Below, piece after piece: positions 43,013 to 56,790 of a stretch of 64,000 nucleotides of DNA. The notes beneath the pieces are model-generated. The model had not been told where the DNA came from. It saw only the letters and a list, made by a program, of their open reading frames with translations, and searched no databases. This DNA comes from Aegilops tauschii subsp. strangulata. Lineage: Eukaryota > Streptophyta > Magnoliopsida > Poales > Poaceae. Both the position numbers and the translations under genes were made by a program. Each line of letters starts with the position of its first letter. Position 1 is the first letter of the stretch. The DNA is taken from NCBI RefSeq assembly GCF_002575655.3, contig NC_053035.3, positions 501,610,601 to 501,674,600 on the forward strand, in the 5' to 3' direction.

Positions 43013-46000
43013 TACGACGAACCTTTTTTCACCTCCATAATCGAGAAACATATCCTTATTCCATTAAGGATAATTTTGACCGCTGTCCAGTGATCTACTC
43101 CTAGATCACTATTGTACTCCCTTGCCAAACTCACTGTAGGGTATACAATAGATCTGATACACAGCATGGCATACTTTATAGAACCTATGACTGAGGCATA
43201 GGGAATGACTTTTCATTCTTTTTCTATTTTCTGCCGTGGTCGGGTTTTGAGTCTTTACTCAACTTCACACCTTGCAACACAGGCAAGAACTCCTTCTTTG
43301 ACTGTCCCGTTTTGAATTACTGCAAAATCTTGTCAAGGTATGTACTCATTGAAAAAACTTATCAAGTGTCTTGATCTATCTCTATAGATCCTGATGCTCA
43401 ATATGTAAGCAGCTTCACCGAGGTCTTTCTTTGAAAAACTCCTTTCAAAAACTCCTTTATGCTTTCCAGAAAAATTCTACATTATTTTCGATCAACAATA
43501 TGTCATTCACATATACTTATCAGAAATGTTGTAGTGCTCCCACTCACTTTCTTGTAAATACAGGCTTCACCAGAAGTCTGTATAAAACTATATGCTTTGA
43601 TCAACTCATCAAAGCGTATATTCCAACTCCGAGATGCTTGCACCAGTCCATAGATGGATCGCTGGAGCTTGCACATTTTGTTAGCACCTTTAGGATCGAC
43701 AAAACCTTCTGGTTGCATCATATACAACTCTTCTTTAAGAAATCCATTAAGGAATATAGTTTTTGACATCCATTTGCCAGACTTCATAAAATGTGGCAAT
43801 TTGCTAACATGATTCGGACAGACTTAAGCATCGCTACGAGTGAGAAAATCTCATCATAGTCAACACCTTGAACTTTGTCAAAAACCTTTTTCGACAAGTC
43901 TAGCTTTGTAGGTAGTAACACTACTATCAGCGTCCGTCTTCCTCTTGAAGATCCATTTATTTTCTATGGCTTGCCGATCATCGGGCAAGTCAACCAAAGT
44001 CCACACTTTGTTCTCATACATGGATCCCATCTCAGATTTCATGACCTCAAGCCATTTCGCGGAATCTGGGCTCATCATCGCTTCCTCATAGTCCGTAGGT
44101 TCGTCATGGTCAAGTAACATGACCTCCAGAACAGGATTACCGTACAACTCTGGTGCGGATCTCACTCTGGTTGACCTACGAGGTTCGGTAGTGACTTGAT
44201 CTGAAGTTACATGATCATCATCATTAGCTTCCTCACTAATTGGTGTAGGAGTCACAGGAACAGATTTCTGTGATGAACTACATTCCAATAAGGGAGCAGG
44301 TACAGTTACCTCATCAAGTTCTACTTTCCTCCCACTCACTTCTTTCGAGAGAAACTCCTTCTCTAGAAAGGATCCATTCTTAGCAACGAATGTCTTGCCT
44401 TCGGATCTGTGATAGAAGGTGTACCCAACTGTCTCCTTTGGGTATCCTATGAAGACACATTTCTCCGATTTGGGTTTGAGATTATCAGGATGAAACTTTT
44501 TCGCATAAGCATCGCAACCCCAAACTTTAAGAAACGACAACTTTGGTTTCTTGCCAAACCACGGTTCATATGGTGTAGTCTCAACGGATTTAGATGTTGC
44601 CCTATTTAACATGAATGCAGCTGTCTCTAATGCATAACCCCAAAATGATAGTGGTAAATCGGTAAGAGACATCATAAATTGCACCATATCTAATAAAGTA
44701 CGGTTACGATGTTCGGACACACCATTACGCTGTGGTGTTCCAGGTGGCATGAGTTGCGAAACTATTCCACATTGTTTCAAATGAAGACCAAACTCGTAAC
44801 TCAAATACTCTCCTCCACGATCAGATCGTAGAAACTTTATTTTCTTGTTACGATGATTTTCCACTTCACTCTGAAATTATTTGAACTTTTCAAATGTTTC
44901 AGATTTATGTTTCATCAAGTAGATATACCCATATCTGCTCAAATCATTTGTGAAGGTCAGAAAATAATGATACCTGCCGCGAGCCTCAACACTCATCAGA
45001 CTGCATACATCAGTATGTATTATATGCTACAAGTCTGTTGCTCGCTCCATTGTTCCGGAGAACGGAGTCTTAGTCATCTTGCCCATGAGGCATGGTTCGC
45101 AAGCATCAACTGATTCATAATCAAGTGATTCCAAAAGCCCATCAACATGGATTTTCTTCATGCTCTTTACACCAATATGACCTAAATGGCAGTGCCACAA
45201 ATAAGTTGCACTATCATTATTAACTTTGCATCCTTTGCCTTCAATATTATGAATATGTGTATCACTACGATCGAGATTCAATAAACCATTAACCTTGGGT
45301 GTATGACCACAGAAGGTTTTATTCATGTAAACAGAATAACAATTATTCTTTGACTTAAATGAATAACCGTATTGCAATAAGCATGATCCAATCATATTAT
45401 GCTCAAGCAAACACCAAATAACATTTATTTTAGGTTCAACACTAATCCCAAAGGTAAAGGGAGTGTGCGATGGTGATCTTATCAACCTTGGAATTACTTC
45501 CAACACACATCGTCACCTCGCCCTCAACTAGTCTTTGTTTATTTTGCAACTCCCATTTCGAGTTACTACGTTTAGCAACTGAACCAGTATCAAATACCGA
45601 GGGGTTTGCTATAAACACTAGTAAAGTACACATCAATAACCTGTATATCAAATATACCTTTGTTCACTTTGCCATCCTTATCCGCCAAGTATCTAGGGCA
45701 GTTCCACTTCCAGTGACCATTTCCTTTGCAGTAGAAGCACTCAGTTTCAGGCTTGGGTCTAGCTTTGGGCTTCTTCATGGGAGTGGCAACTTGCTTGCCA
45801 TTATTCTTGAAGTTCCCTTTCTTTCCCTTGCCCTTTTACTTGAAACTAGTGGTCTTGTCAACCATCAACACTTGATGTTTTTCTTGATTTCTACCTTCGC
45901 CGATTTCAGCATCGCGAAGAGCTCGGGGAATCGTTTTCGTCATCCCTTGCATATTATAGTTCATCACGAAGTTCCAGTAACTTGGTGATAGTGACTAGAG

Positions 46001-46475
46001 AACTCTGTCAATCACTATCTTATCTATAAGATTAACTCCCACTTGATTCAAGCGATTGTAGTACTCAGACAATCTGAGCACATGCTCACTGGTTGAGCTA
46101 TTCTCCTCCATCTTGTAGGCAAAGTACTTGTCAGAGGTCTCATACCTCTCGACTCGGGCATGAGTCTGAAATACCAATTTCAGCTCTTGGAACATCTTAT
46201 ATGCTCCATGGCGTTCAAAACGTTTTTGACATCCCGTTTCTAAGCCGTAAAGCATGGTGCACTAAACTATCAAGTAGTTATCATACCGAGCTTTGTCAAA
46301 CGTTCATAACGTCTGTATCTGCTCCTGCAATAGGTCTGTCACCTAGCGGTGCATCAAGGACATAATACTACTGTGCAGCGATGAGGATAACCCTCGGATC
46401 ACGGAGCTAGTCCGCATCATTGCTACTAACATGTTTCAACTTATTTTTCTCTAGGAACATATCAAAAATAAACGG
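43013..46475 (-). pseudogene. Angela-3 gag-pol remnant
   Basis: Read down the minus strand: gag (46260-45990, MLYGLETGCQKRFERHGAYKM), zinc knuckle CFYCKGNGHWKWNC at about 45740, protease box VFDTGSVAK near 45590 with the Asp-Thr-Gly intact, and the integrase zinc-binding motif (HCHLGHIG...CEPC, 45200-45080). A 328-codon open stretch (44864-43878) follows, with RSDRGGEY and NGVSEHRNRTLL and the start of reverse transcriptase. Reverse transcriptase continues at 43799-43503 (NGFLKEELYMMQPEGF, SIYGLVQASR) and then decays before the solo LTR. At least four frame changes are needed to read it through. The knuckle keeps the Trp lost in Angela-2. Confidence 0.88.
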
Positions 46476-47710
46476 GGAGCTAAATCGCAAGCTATTGATC
46501 TAAAACATCGATATGCAAATACTATCAGGACTAAGTTCATGATAAATTAAAGTTCAATTAATCATATTACTTAAGAACTCCCACTTAGATAGACATCCTC
46601 TAATCATCTAAGTGATCACGTGATGCAAATCAACTAAACCATGTCCAATCATCACGTGAGATGGAGTAGTTTTCAATGGTGAACATCACTATGTTGATCA
46701 TATCTACTATATGATTCACGCACGACCTTTCGGTCTCCAGTGTTCCAAGGCCATATCTGCATATGCTAGGCTCGTCAAGTTTAACTCGAGTATTCCGCGT
46801 GTGCAAAACTGGCTTGCACCCATTGTATTTGAACGTAGAGCTTATCAAACCCGATCATCACGTGGTGTCTCGGCACGACGAACTGTCGCAACAGTGCATA
46901 CTCAGGGAGAACACTTATACCTTGAAATTTAGTGAGAGATCATCTTATAATGCTACTGTCGAACTAAGCAAAATAAGATGCATAAAGGATAAACATCACA
47001 TGCAATCAATATAAGTGATATGATATGGCCATCATCATCTTGTGCCTTTGATCTCCATCTCCAAACCACCGTCATGATCATCATCATCACCGGATTGACA
47101 CCTTGATCTCCATCGAAGTATCGTTGTCGTCACGCCAACTATTGCCTCCACGACTATCGTTATTGCTTAGTGATAAAGTAAAGCAATTACATGGCGATTG
47201 CATTTCATATAATAAAGCAACAACCATATGGCTCCTGCCAGTTGCCGATAACTGTGTTACAAAACATGATCATCTCATACAATAAAATATAGCATCATGT
47301 CTTGACCATATCACATCACAACATGCCCTGCAAAAACAAGTTAGACGTCCTCTACTTTGTTGTTGCAAGTTTTACGTGGCTGCTATGGGCTGAGCAAGAA
47401 CCGTTCTTACGTACGCATCAAAAACCACAACGCGGTATAGTGATTGCTTTTTGATCTTCAGAAAGAAGCGTGTTCATTGAATCCGATTCAACTAAAGTTG
47501 GAGAAACTGACACCCACCAGCCACCTGTGTGCGAAGCACGTCGGTAGAACCAGTCTCGTGTAAGCGTACGCGTAATGTCGGTCTGAGCCGCTTCATCCAA
47601 CAATACCGCTGAATCAAGAATCAACTAGTGACGGCAAGCAATATGTATATACCCGCGCCCACAACTCCTTTGTGTTCTACTCGTGCATATAACATCTACG
47701 CATAAACCTG
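46476..47710 (-). other. Angela-3 leader
   Basis: Non-coding leader between primer-binding site and gag, colinear with the Angela-2 and Angela-4 leaders. No independent feature was seen. Confidence 0.75.
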
Positions 47711-47722
47711 GCTCTGATACCA
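47711..47722 (-). other. Angela-3 primer-binding site
   Basis: The minus strand reads TGGTATCAGAGC, a perfect 12-base match to the initiator-Met tRNA 3' complement used by Copia elements, one base inside the LTR. Confidence 0.9.
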
Positions 47723-47723
47723 C

Positions 47724-49330
47724 TATTGGGGAACGTAGTGATTTTAAAAAATTTCTACGCACACGCAAGATCATGGTGATGCATAGCAATGAGAGGGGGA
47801 GTGTTGTCCATGTACCCTTGTAGACTGTAAGCGGAAGAGTCAAGTGACGCGGTTGATGTAGTCGAACGTCTTCGCGATGAAACCGATCAAATATCGAAAG
47901 CACGTCACCTCCGCGATCTGCACACGTTCAACTCGGTGACGTCCCTCGTACTCTTGATACAATTGAGGCCAAGGGAGAGTTCCGTCAGCACGACGGCGTG
48001 GTGACGGTGATGATGAAGTTACCGGCGCAGGGCTTCGCCTAAGCACTACGACGATATGACCGAGGTGTGTAACTGTGGAGGGGGGCACCGCACACGGCTA
48101 AGAGAAACTTTGTTGTGCCTTTGGGGTGTCCCTTGCCCACGTATATAAAGGAGGGAGGATGAGGAGACCGGCCCTAGACGGGGCGTGCCAAGTGTGGGCA
48201 GTCCTACTAGGACTCCCAAGTCCTAGTAGGATTCCCCTTTTCCTTTCCAGAGTAGGAGAGAAGAAAGAGGAAAGAGAGAGGGAGTAGGAAAGGGCAAGGG
48301 GGGGCGCCCCCCCCCTTTCCCCTAGTCCAATTCGAACCCATGGGGGGGGGCCTTCTTCCCTTTGGCCTGCCTCCTCTATTCCCGTATAGCCCAATAAGGC
48401 CCAATACTTCTCCCGGCGAATTCCCGTAACTCTCCGGTACTCCGAAAAATACCCGAATAACTCGGAACCTTTCCGATGTCCGAATATAGCCTTCCAATAT
48501 ATCGATATTTACCTCTCTACCATTTCGAGACTCCTCGTCATGTCCCCGATCTCATCCGGGACTCCGAACTATCTTCGGTACATCAAAACAAATAAACTCG
48601 TAATACCAATCGTCACCGAACGTTAAGCGTGCGGACCCTACGGGTTCAAGTACTATGTAGACATGACCGAGACATGTCTCCGGTCAATAACCACTAGCAG
48701 AACCTGGATGCTCATATTGGTTCCTACATATTCTACGAAGATCTTCATCGGTCAAACCGCATAACAACATACGTTGTTCGCTTTGTCATCGGTATGTTAC
48801 TTGCCCGAGATTCGATCGTTGGTATCACCATACCTAGTTCAATCTCGTTACCGGCAAGTCTCTTTACTCGTTCCATAATGCATCATCACGCAAATAACTC
48901 ATTAATCACATTGCTTGCAAGGCTTATAGTGATGTGCATTACTGAGAGGGCCTAGAGATACCCCTCCGACTATTGGAGTGACAAATCCTAATCTTGATCT
49001 ATGCCAACTCAACAAGTACCATCGGAGACACCTGTAGAGCACCTTTATAATCACCCAGTTACGTTGTGACATTTGGTAGCACACAAAGTGTTCCTCTAGT
49101 ATTCCGGAGTTGCATAATCTCATAGTCATAGGAACATGTATAAGTCATGAAGAAAGCAATAGCAACATACTAAACGATCAAGTGCTAACCTAACGGAATG
49201 GGTCAAGTCAATCACATCATTCTCTAATGATGTGATCTCGTTAATCAAATGACAACTCATGTCTATGGCTAGGAAACTTAACCATCTTTGATTCAACGAG
49301 CTAGTCAAGTAGAGGCATACTAGTGATACT
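47724..49330 (-). repeat. Angela-3 5' LTR, cut at its outer end
   Basis: The plus strand begins TATTGGGGAACG (a mutated TGTTGGGG) and follows the 39365-41108 LTR until CATACTAGTGATACT. There the G4 LTR starts (49331). About 140 bases of the LTR outer end are missing and should lie beyond G4. Confidence 0.9.
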
Positions 49331-50439
49331 TGATGTCTACTACGCAACCTTCTTCTTGTAGACGTTGTTGGGCCTCCAAGTGCAGAGGTTTGTAGGACAG
49401 TAGCAAATTTCCCTCAAGTGGATGACCTCAGGTTTATCAATCCATGGGAGGCGTAGGATGAAGATGGCCTCTCTCAAACAGCCCTGCAACCAAATAACAA
49501 AGAGTCTCTTGTGTCCCCAACACACCCAATACAATGGTAAATTGTATAGGTGCACTAGTTCGGCGAAGAAATGGTGATACAAGTGCAATATGGATGGTAG
49601 ATATAGGTTTTTGTAATCTGAAAATATAAAAACAGCAAGGTAACTAATGATAAAAGTGAGCACAAACGGTATTGCAATGCTAGGAAACAAGGCCTAGGGT
49701 TCATACTTTTAATAGTGCAAGTTCTCTCAACAATAATAACATAATTGGATCATATAACTATCCCTCAACATGCAACAAATAGTCACTCCAAAGTCACTAA
49801 TAGCGGAGAACAAACGAAGAGATTATTGTAGGGTACGAAACCACCTCAAAGTATCCTTTCTGATCGATCTATTCAAGAGTCCGTGGTAAAATAACACGAA
49901 GTTATTCTTTCCGTTCGATCTATCATAGAGTTCGTACTAGAATAACACCTTAAGACACAAATCAACCAAAACCCTAATATCACCTAGATACTCCAATGTC
50001 ACCTCAAGTATCCGTGGGTATGATTATACGATATCCATCACACAATCTCGGATTCATCTATTCAACCAACACAAATAACTTCAAAGAGTGCCCCAAAGTT
50101 ACTACCGGAGAGTCAAGACGAAAACGTGTGCCAACCCCTATGAATAAGTTCACAAGGTCACGGAACCCGCAAGTTGATCACCAAAACATACATCAAGTGG
50201 ATCACGTGAATATCCCATTATCACCACAGATAAGCACATGCAAGACATACATCAAGTGTTCTCAAATCCTTAAAGACTCAATCCGATAAGTTAACTTCAA
50301 AGGGAAAACTCAATCCATTACAAGAGAGTAGAGGTGGAGAAACATCATAAGATCCAACTATAATAGCAAAGCTCGTGATACATCAAGATCGTGCCAAATC
50401 AAGAACACGAGAGAGAGAGATCAAACACATAGCTACTGG
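49331..50439 (-). repeat. G4 LTR fragment (3' portion)
   Basis: Very similar to 59698-60780. It starts TGATGTCTACTACGC on the plus strand and is interrupted at 50440 by Angela-4. The remaining 560 bases or so of the LTR are not found on the other side of Angela-4. Confidence 0.9.
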
Positions 50440-52179
50440 TGATGGAAATATGCCCTAGAGGCAATAATAAAATGGTTATTATTGTATTTCCTTTTCATGA
50501 TAATTGTCTATTGTTCATGCTATAATTGTATTAACTGGAAACCATAATACATGTGTGAATACATAGACCACAACATGTCCCTAGTAAGTCTCTAGTTGAC
50601 TAGCTCGTTGATCAATAGATGGTTATGGTTTCCTGACCATGGACATTGGATGTCATTGATAACGGGATCACATCATTAGGAGAATGATGTGATGGACAAG
50701 ACCCAATCCTAAGCATAGCACAAGATCGTGTAGTTCGTTTGCTAGAGATTTTCTAATGTCAAGTATCGTTTCCTTAGACCATGAGATTGTGCAACTCCCG
50801 GATACCGTAGGAATGCTTTGGGTGTACCAAACGTCACAACGTAACTGGGTGGCTATAAAGGTGCACTACATGTATCTCCGAAAGTGTCTGTTGGGTTGGC
50901 ACGAATCGAGACTGGGATTTGTCACTCCGTATGACGGAGAGGTATCTCTGGGCCCACTCGGTAATGCATCATCATAATGAGCTCAATGTGACTAAGGAGT
51001 TAGCCACGGGATCATGCGTTACGGAACGAGTCAAGAGAGTTGCCGGTAACGAGATTGAACGAGGTATTGGGATACCGACAATCGAATCTCGGGCAAGTAA
51101 CATACCGATAGACAAAGGGAATTGTATACGGGATTGATTGAATCCCCGACATCGTGGTTCATCCGATGAGATCATCGTGGAACATGTGGGAGCCAATATG
51201 GGTATCCAGATCCCGCTATTGGTTATTGGCCGGAGAGGTGTCTCGGTCATGTCTGCATGGTTCCCGAACCCGTAGGGTCTACACACTTAAGGTTCGGTGA
51301 CGCTAGAGTTGTTATGGGAAATAGTATGTGGTTACCGAAGGTTGTTCGGAGTCCCGGATGAGATCCGGACATCACGAGGAGTTCCGAAATGGTCCGGCGG
51401 TGAAGATCGATATATTGGACGAAGGGTATTCGAGTCCGGAAGTGTTCCGGGGGTACCAGGCTATGGCCAGCATGACCGAAAGGTGTTTCGGGAGCCCCGG
51501 CAAGTGTTGGAGGGCCTCATGGGCCAAAGGGGAAGGGGCAAACCAGCCCACTGATGGGTGGGGCGCCCCCCACACCCTTTCCCACGTTACTTGGGGAGGT
51601 GGGGCGCCTCCACCTGGCTTGGGAGGCAAGCCTCCACCTGCTTGGCTTGGGGGGCAAGTCTCCCTAGGATTTTCCCTAGGGAGATCCAATCTGCTTGGCC
51701 GCCGCCCCCTAGGGGAAACCCTAGGGCGCCTCCCCCTCTCCCCTTGCCCCTATATATAGTGGAGGGGTGGGAGGGCAGCCGCACCTCTTCCCTGGCGCAG
51801 CCCTCCCTCCTCATACTCCTCCTCCGTAGTGCTTAGCGAAGCTCTGCCGGAGAACCAGGAGCTCCATTGCCACCACGCCGTCGTGCTGCTGGAGTTCTCC
51901 CTCAACTTCTCCTCTCCCCTTGCTGGATCAAGAAGGAGGAGACGTCCCCGGGCTGTACGTGTGTTGAACGCAGAGGTGCCGTCCGTTCGGCGCTAGATCG
52001 GATCTTCCGCGATTTGAATCGCCGCGAGTACGACTCCATCAACCGCGTTCTTGTAATGCTTCCGCTTAGCGATCTTCAAGGGTATGAAGATGCACTCCCT
52101 CTCTCTCGTTGCTAGCATCTCCTAGATTGATCTTGGTAACACGTAGGAAAATTTTGAATTATTGCTACGTTCCCCAACA
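50440..52179 (+). repeat. Angela-4 5' LTR
   Basis: 1,740 bases, starts TGATGGAAATATGCCC and ends TTCCCCAACA. It is a different subtype from Angela-2, with a distinct stretch at about 51310-51760. A TATA-like CCCTATATATAG lies near 51748. Confidence 0.92.
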
Positions 52180-53480
52180 GTGGCATCATGAGCTAGGTCT
52201 ATGCGTAGATTCTATGCACGAGTAGAACACAAAGTAGTTGTGGGCGATGATTTGTTCAATTTGCTTGTTATTACTAGTCTTATCTTGATTCAGCCGCATT
52301 GTGGGATGAAGCGGCCCGGACCGACCTTACACGTACTCTTACGTGAGACAGGTTCCACCGACTGACATGCACTTGATGCATAAGGTGGCTAGCGGGTGTC
52401 TGTCTCTCCCACTTTAGTCGGATCGGATTCGATGAAGAGGGTCCTTATGAAGGGTAAATAGCAATTGGCATATCACCGTTGTGGCTTTTGCGTAGGTAAG
52501 AAACGTTCTTGCTAGAAACCCATAGCAGCCACGTAAAACATGCAACAACAATTAGAGGACGTCTAACTTGTTTTTGCAGGGTATGCGATGTGATGTGATA
52601 TGGCCAAAAGGATGTGATGAATGATATATGTGATGTATGAGATTGATCATGTTCTTGTAATAGGAATCACGACTTGCATGTCGATGAGTATGACAACCGG
52701 CAGGGGCCATAGGAGTTGTCTTAATTTATTGTATGACCTGCGTGTCAATGAAAAATGCCATGTAATTACTTTACTTTATTGCTAACCGTTAGCCATAGTA
52801 GTAGAAGTAATAGTTGGCGAGACAACTTCATGAAGACACGATGATGGAGATCATGATGATGGAGATCATGGTGTTATGCCGGTGACGAAGGTGATCATGC
52901 CGCGCCTCGAAGATGGAGATCAAAAGGCGCAAGATGATATTGGCCATATCATGTCACTTTATGATTTGCATGTGATGTTTGTCATGTTTACATCTTATTT
53001 TCTTAGAACGACGGTAGCATAAATAAGATGATCCCTCACTAAAATTTCAAGAGATGTGTTCCCCCTAACTGTGCACCGTTGCGAAGGTTCGTTGTTTCGA
53101 AGCACCACGTGATGATCGGGTGTGATAGATTCTAACGTTCGCATACAACGGGTGTAAGCCAGATTTACACATGCGAAACACTTAGGTTGACTTGACGAGC
53201 CTAGCATGTACAGACATGGCCTCGGAACACAAGAGACCGAAAGGTCGAACATGAGTCGTATAGTAGATACGATCAACATGGAGATGTTCACCGATGATGA
53301 CTAGTCCGTCTCACGTGATGATCGGACACGACCTAGTTGACTCGGATCATGTATCACTTAGATGACTAGAGGGATGTCTATCTGAGTGGGAGTTCATTAA
53401 ATAATTAGATGAACTTAATTATCATGAACATAGTCAAAAGGTCTTTGCAAATTATGTCGTAGCTTACGCTTTAGTTCTAC
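52180..53480 (+). other. Angela-4 leader
   Basis: Begins GTGGCATCATGAGCTAGG, a decayed primer-binding site, and is colinear with the Angela-2 leader at 29898-31198. Confidence 0.75.
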
Positions 53481-56400
53481 TGTTTAAGAAATGTTCCTAG
53501 AGAAAATTTAGTTGAAAGTTGATAGTAGCAATTATGCGGTCTGGGTCCGTAAACAGAGGATTGTCCTCATTGCTGCACAGAAGGCTTATGTCCTTAATGC
53601 ATCGCTCGGTGTGCTGAACCTCGAGCGTCGTTTGTGGATGTTGCGAACATCTGACATACACGTTTTGATGACTACGTGATAGTTCAGTGCGTAATGTTGA
53701 ACGGTTTAGAATTGAGGCACCGAAGACATTTTGAAACGTCGCGGAACATATGAGATGTTCCAAGAGCTGAAATTGGGATTTAGGCTCGTGCCCACGTCAA
53801 GAGGTATGAGACCTCTGACAAGTTTCTTAAGCCTACAAACTAAGGGAGAAAAGCTCAACCATTGAGCATGTGCTCAGATTGTCTGAGTACTAAAATCGCC
53901 TGAATCGAGTGGGAGTTAATCTTCCAGATGAGATAGTGATGGTTCTCCAAAGTCACTGCCACCAAGCTACTAGAGCTTCGTGATGAACTATAACAAATCA
54001 GGGATAGATATGGTGATCCTTGAGCTATTCGCGATGTTTGACACCACGAAAGTAGAAATCAAGTAGGAGCATCAATTGTTGATGGTTAGTAAAACCACTA
54101 GTTTCAAGAAGGGCAAGGGAAAGAAGGGATACTTCATGAAATGGCAAATCAGTTGCTGCTATAGTGAAGAAACCCAAGGTTGAACCCAAACCCGAGACTA
54201 AATGCTTCTGTAATGAGGGGAACGGTCACTGAAGCAGAACTACCCTAGATACTTGGTAGATGAGAAGGTAGGCAAGGTCGACAGAAGTATATTGGATATA
54301 CCTTATATTAATGTGTACTTTACTAGTACTCCTAGTAGCACCAGGGTATTAGATACCGGTTCGGTTGCTAAGTGTTGGTAACTCGAAATAAAAGGCTACG
54401 GAATAAACGAAGACTAGCTAAAGGTGAGATGACGATATGTGTTGGAAGTGTTTCCAAGGTTGATGTGATCAAGCATCGCATGCTCCCTCTACCATCGAGA
54501 TTGGTGTTAAACCTAAATAATTGTTATTTGGTGTTTGCGTTGAGCATAGACATGATTGGATTATGTTTATCGCAATACGGTTATTCATTTAAGGATAATA
54601 ATGGTTACTCCGTCTATTTGAATAATACCTTCAATGGTCTTGCACCTAAAATGAATGGTTTATTGAATCTCGATCGTAGTGATACACATGTTCATGCCAA
54701 AAGATATAAGATAGTAATGAAAGTACCACATACTTGTGGCACTGCCACTTGAGTCATATTGGTATAAAACGCATGAAGAAGCTCCATGTTGATGATCTTT
54801 GGACTCACTCGTTTTTGAAAAGATTGAGACATGCGAACCATGTCTATTAGTATGAAGAAAGTCCATACAGATGGATCGTTTGGACTCACTTGATTTTGAA
54901 TCACTTGAGACATGCAAATCATACCACATGGACAAGATGACTGAAAGGCCTCGTTTTCAGTAAGATGGAACAAGAAAGCAACTTGTTGGAAGTAATACAT
55001 TTTGATGTGTGCAGTCCAATGAGTGCTGAGGCATGCAGTGGATATCGTTATGTTCTTACTTCACAGATGATTTGAGTAGATGCTAAGAATATTTACTTGA
55101 TGAAACACAAGTCTGAATTATTGAAAGGTTCAAGTAATTTCAGAGTGAAGTTGAAGATCGTCGCGACAAGAGGATAAAATGTCTGTGATATGATCATAGA
55201 GATGAATATCTGAGTTACGAGTTTGGCACACAATTAAGAAATTATGGAAATTGTTTCACGACTAATACCGCCTGGAACACCATAGTGTGATGGTGTGTCC
55301 GAACATCATAACTGCACCCTATTGGATATGGTGCATACCATGATGTCTCATCGAATTACACTATCGTTTATGGGTTAGGCATTAGAGACAACCGCATTCA
55401 CTTTAAATAGGGCACCACGCAATTCCGTTGAGACGACATCGTATGAACTATGGTTTAGAGAAACCTAAGCTGTCGTTTCTTAAAAGTTTGGGGCTGCGAC
55501 GCTTATGTGAAAAGTTTCAGGCTGATAAGCTCGAACCCAAAGCGGATAAATGCATCTTCATAGAATACCCAAAACAGTTGGGTATACCTCCTATTTCAGA
55601 TCCGGAAGCAAAGTGATTGTTTCTAGAAACAGGTCCTTTCTCGAGGAAAAGTTTCTCTCGAAAGAATTGAGTGGGAGGATGGTGGAGACTTGATGAGGTT
55701 ATTGAACCATGACTTCAACTAGTGTGTAGCAGGGCACAGGAAGTTGTTCCTATGGCACCTACACCAATTGAAGTGGAAGCTTATGATAGTGATCATGAAA
55801 CTTCGGATCAAGTCACTACCAAACCTCGTAGGACGACAAGGATGCGTACTACTTCAGAGTGGTACGTAATCCTGTCTTGGAAGTCATGTTGCTAGACAAC
55901 AATGAACCTACGAGCTATGGAGAAGCGATGGTGGGCCCGGATTCCGACGAATGGCTTGAGGCCATAAAACCGAGAGGATCCATGTATGAAAACAAAGTAT
56001 AGACTTTGAAAGAACTACTTGATGGTCGTAAGGCTGTTGGGTACACATGGATTTTAAAAGGGAAGACAAACAATGATGGTAAGTATCACCATTAAGAAAG
56101 CTCGACTTGTCGTTAAGATGTTTTCTGACGAGTTCAAGGAGTTGACTGCGATGAGACTTTCTCACTCGTAGCGATGCTAAGAGTCTGTTGGAATTATATT
56201 AGCAGTTACTGCATTATTTATGAAATCTTGCAGATAGGATGTCAAAACATTGTTTCCTCGACGATTTTCTTGAGGAAAGGTTGTATGTGATACAACCAGA
56301 AGGTTTTGTCAATCCTGAAAGATGCTAACAAGTATGCAAAGCTCCAGCAATCCTTCTAAGGATTGGAGTAAGCATCTCGGAGTTGGAATGTACGCTTTGA

Positions 56401-56790
56401 TGAGATGATCAAAGATTTTGGGTTTATACAAAGTTTATGAGAAACTTGTATTTCCAAAGAAGTGAGTGGGAGCACTATAGAATTTTTGATGAGTATATGT
56501 TGTTAACATATTGTTGATCAGAAATGATGTAGAATTTCTGGAAAGCATACAAGGTTATTTGAAAAGTGTTTTTCAATGGAAAACCTGGATTAAGCTACTT
56601 GAACATTGAGCATCAAGATCTATAAGGATAGATCAAAAACGCTTAATAGTACTTTCAAATGAATACATACCTTGACAAGATTTTGAAGGAGTTCAAAATA
56701 GATCAGCAAAGAAGGAGTTCTTGGCTGTGTTATAAGGTGTGAGCATTGAGTGAGACTCAAGATCTGACCATGGCAGAAGAGAGAGTTGTC
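53480..56790 (+). pseudogene. Angela-4 gag-pol remnant, extensively decayed
   Basis: Colinear with Angela-2 gag-pol at DNA level but with many stops and indels. Recognisable pieces are gag at about 53490-54150, a zinc-knuckle trace near 54200, a protease-region trace at 54350, the stretch LRNKRRLAKGEMTICVGS at about 54390, the GAG-pre-integrase segment (LNLDRSDTHVH) at 54665, integrase at 54990-55450, the stretch after integrase (PKLSFLKSLGLRRLCEKFQ) at about 55460, and reverse transcriptase from about 55930 to 56560. The divergence is far higher than in Angela-2 or Angela-3, so this is the oldest Angela copy here. Confidence 0.85.

Larger units (their letters stand above)
39365..49330 (-). 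mobile_element. Angela-3: Angela-like Copia element, minus strand, with nested solo LTR
   Basis: The 3' LTR is 41108-39365, the internal region 47723-41109 and the 5' LTR 49330-47724. The 5' LTR is cut at 49330 by the G4 element. The left flank GATAA (39360-39364) is the putative target duplication; the partner is not in the window. The internal domain is interrupted by a solo LTR at 41496-43007. The polyprotein is broken by several frameshifts and part of reverse transcriptase and RNase H is decayed. Confidence 0.9.
50440..56790 (+). mobile_element. Angela-4: decayed Angela-like Copia element lacking 3' LTR
   Basis: It has a 5' LTR (50440-52179), primer-binding-site remnant (52181 on), leader and a heavily mutated gag-pol, then stops at about 56790, where G4 internal sequence begins. 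RNase H, polypurine tract and 3' LTR are missing. The left flank ACTGG (50435-50439) would be the target duplication. The joint deletion of the Angela-4 end and of G4 sequence suggests one event removed both. Confidence 0.85.

Noticed and set aside
54660..55000. minus-strand ORFs of 91 and 102 codons in Angela-4
   Set aside because: Antisense to decayed gag-pre-integrase sequence; no domain.
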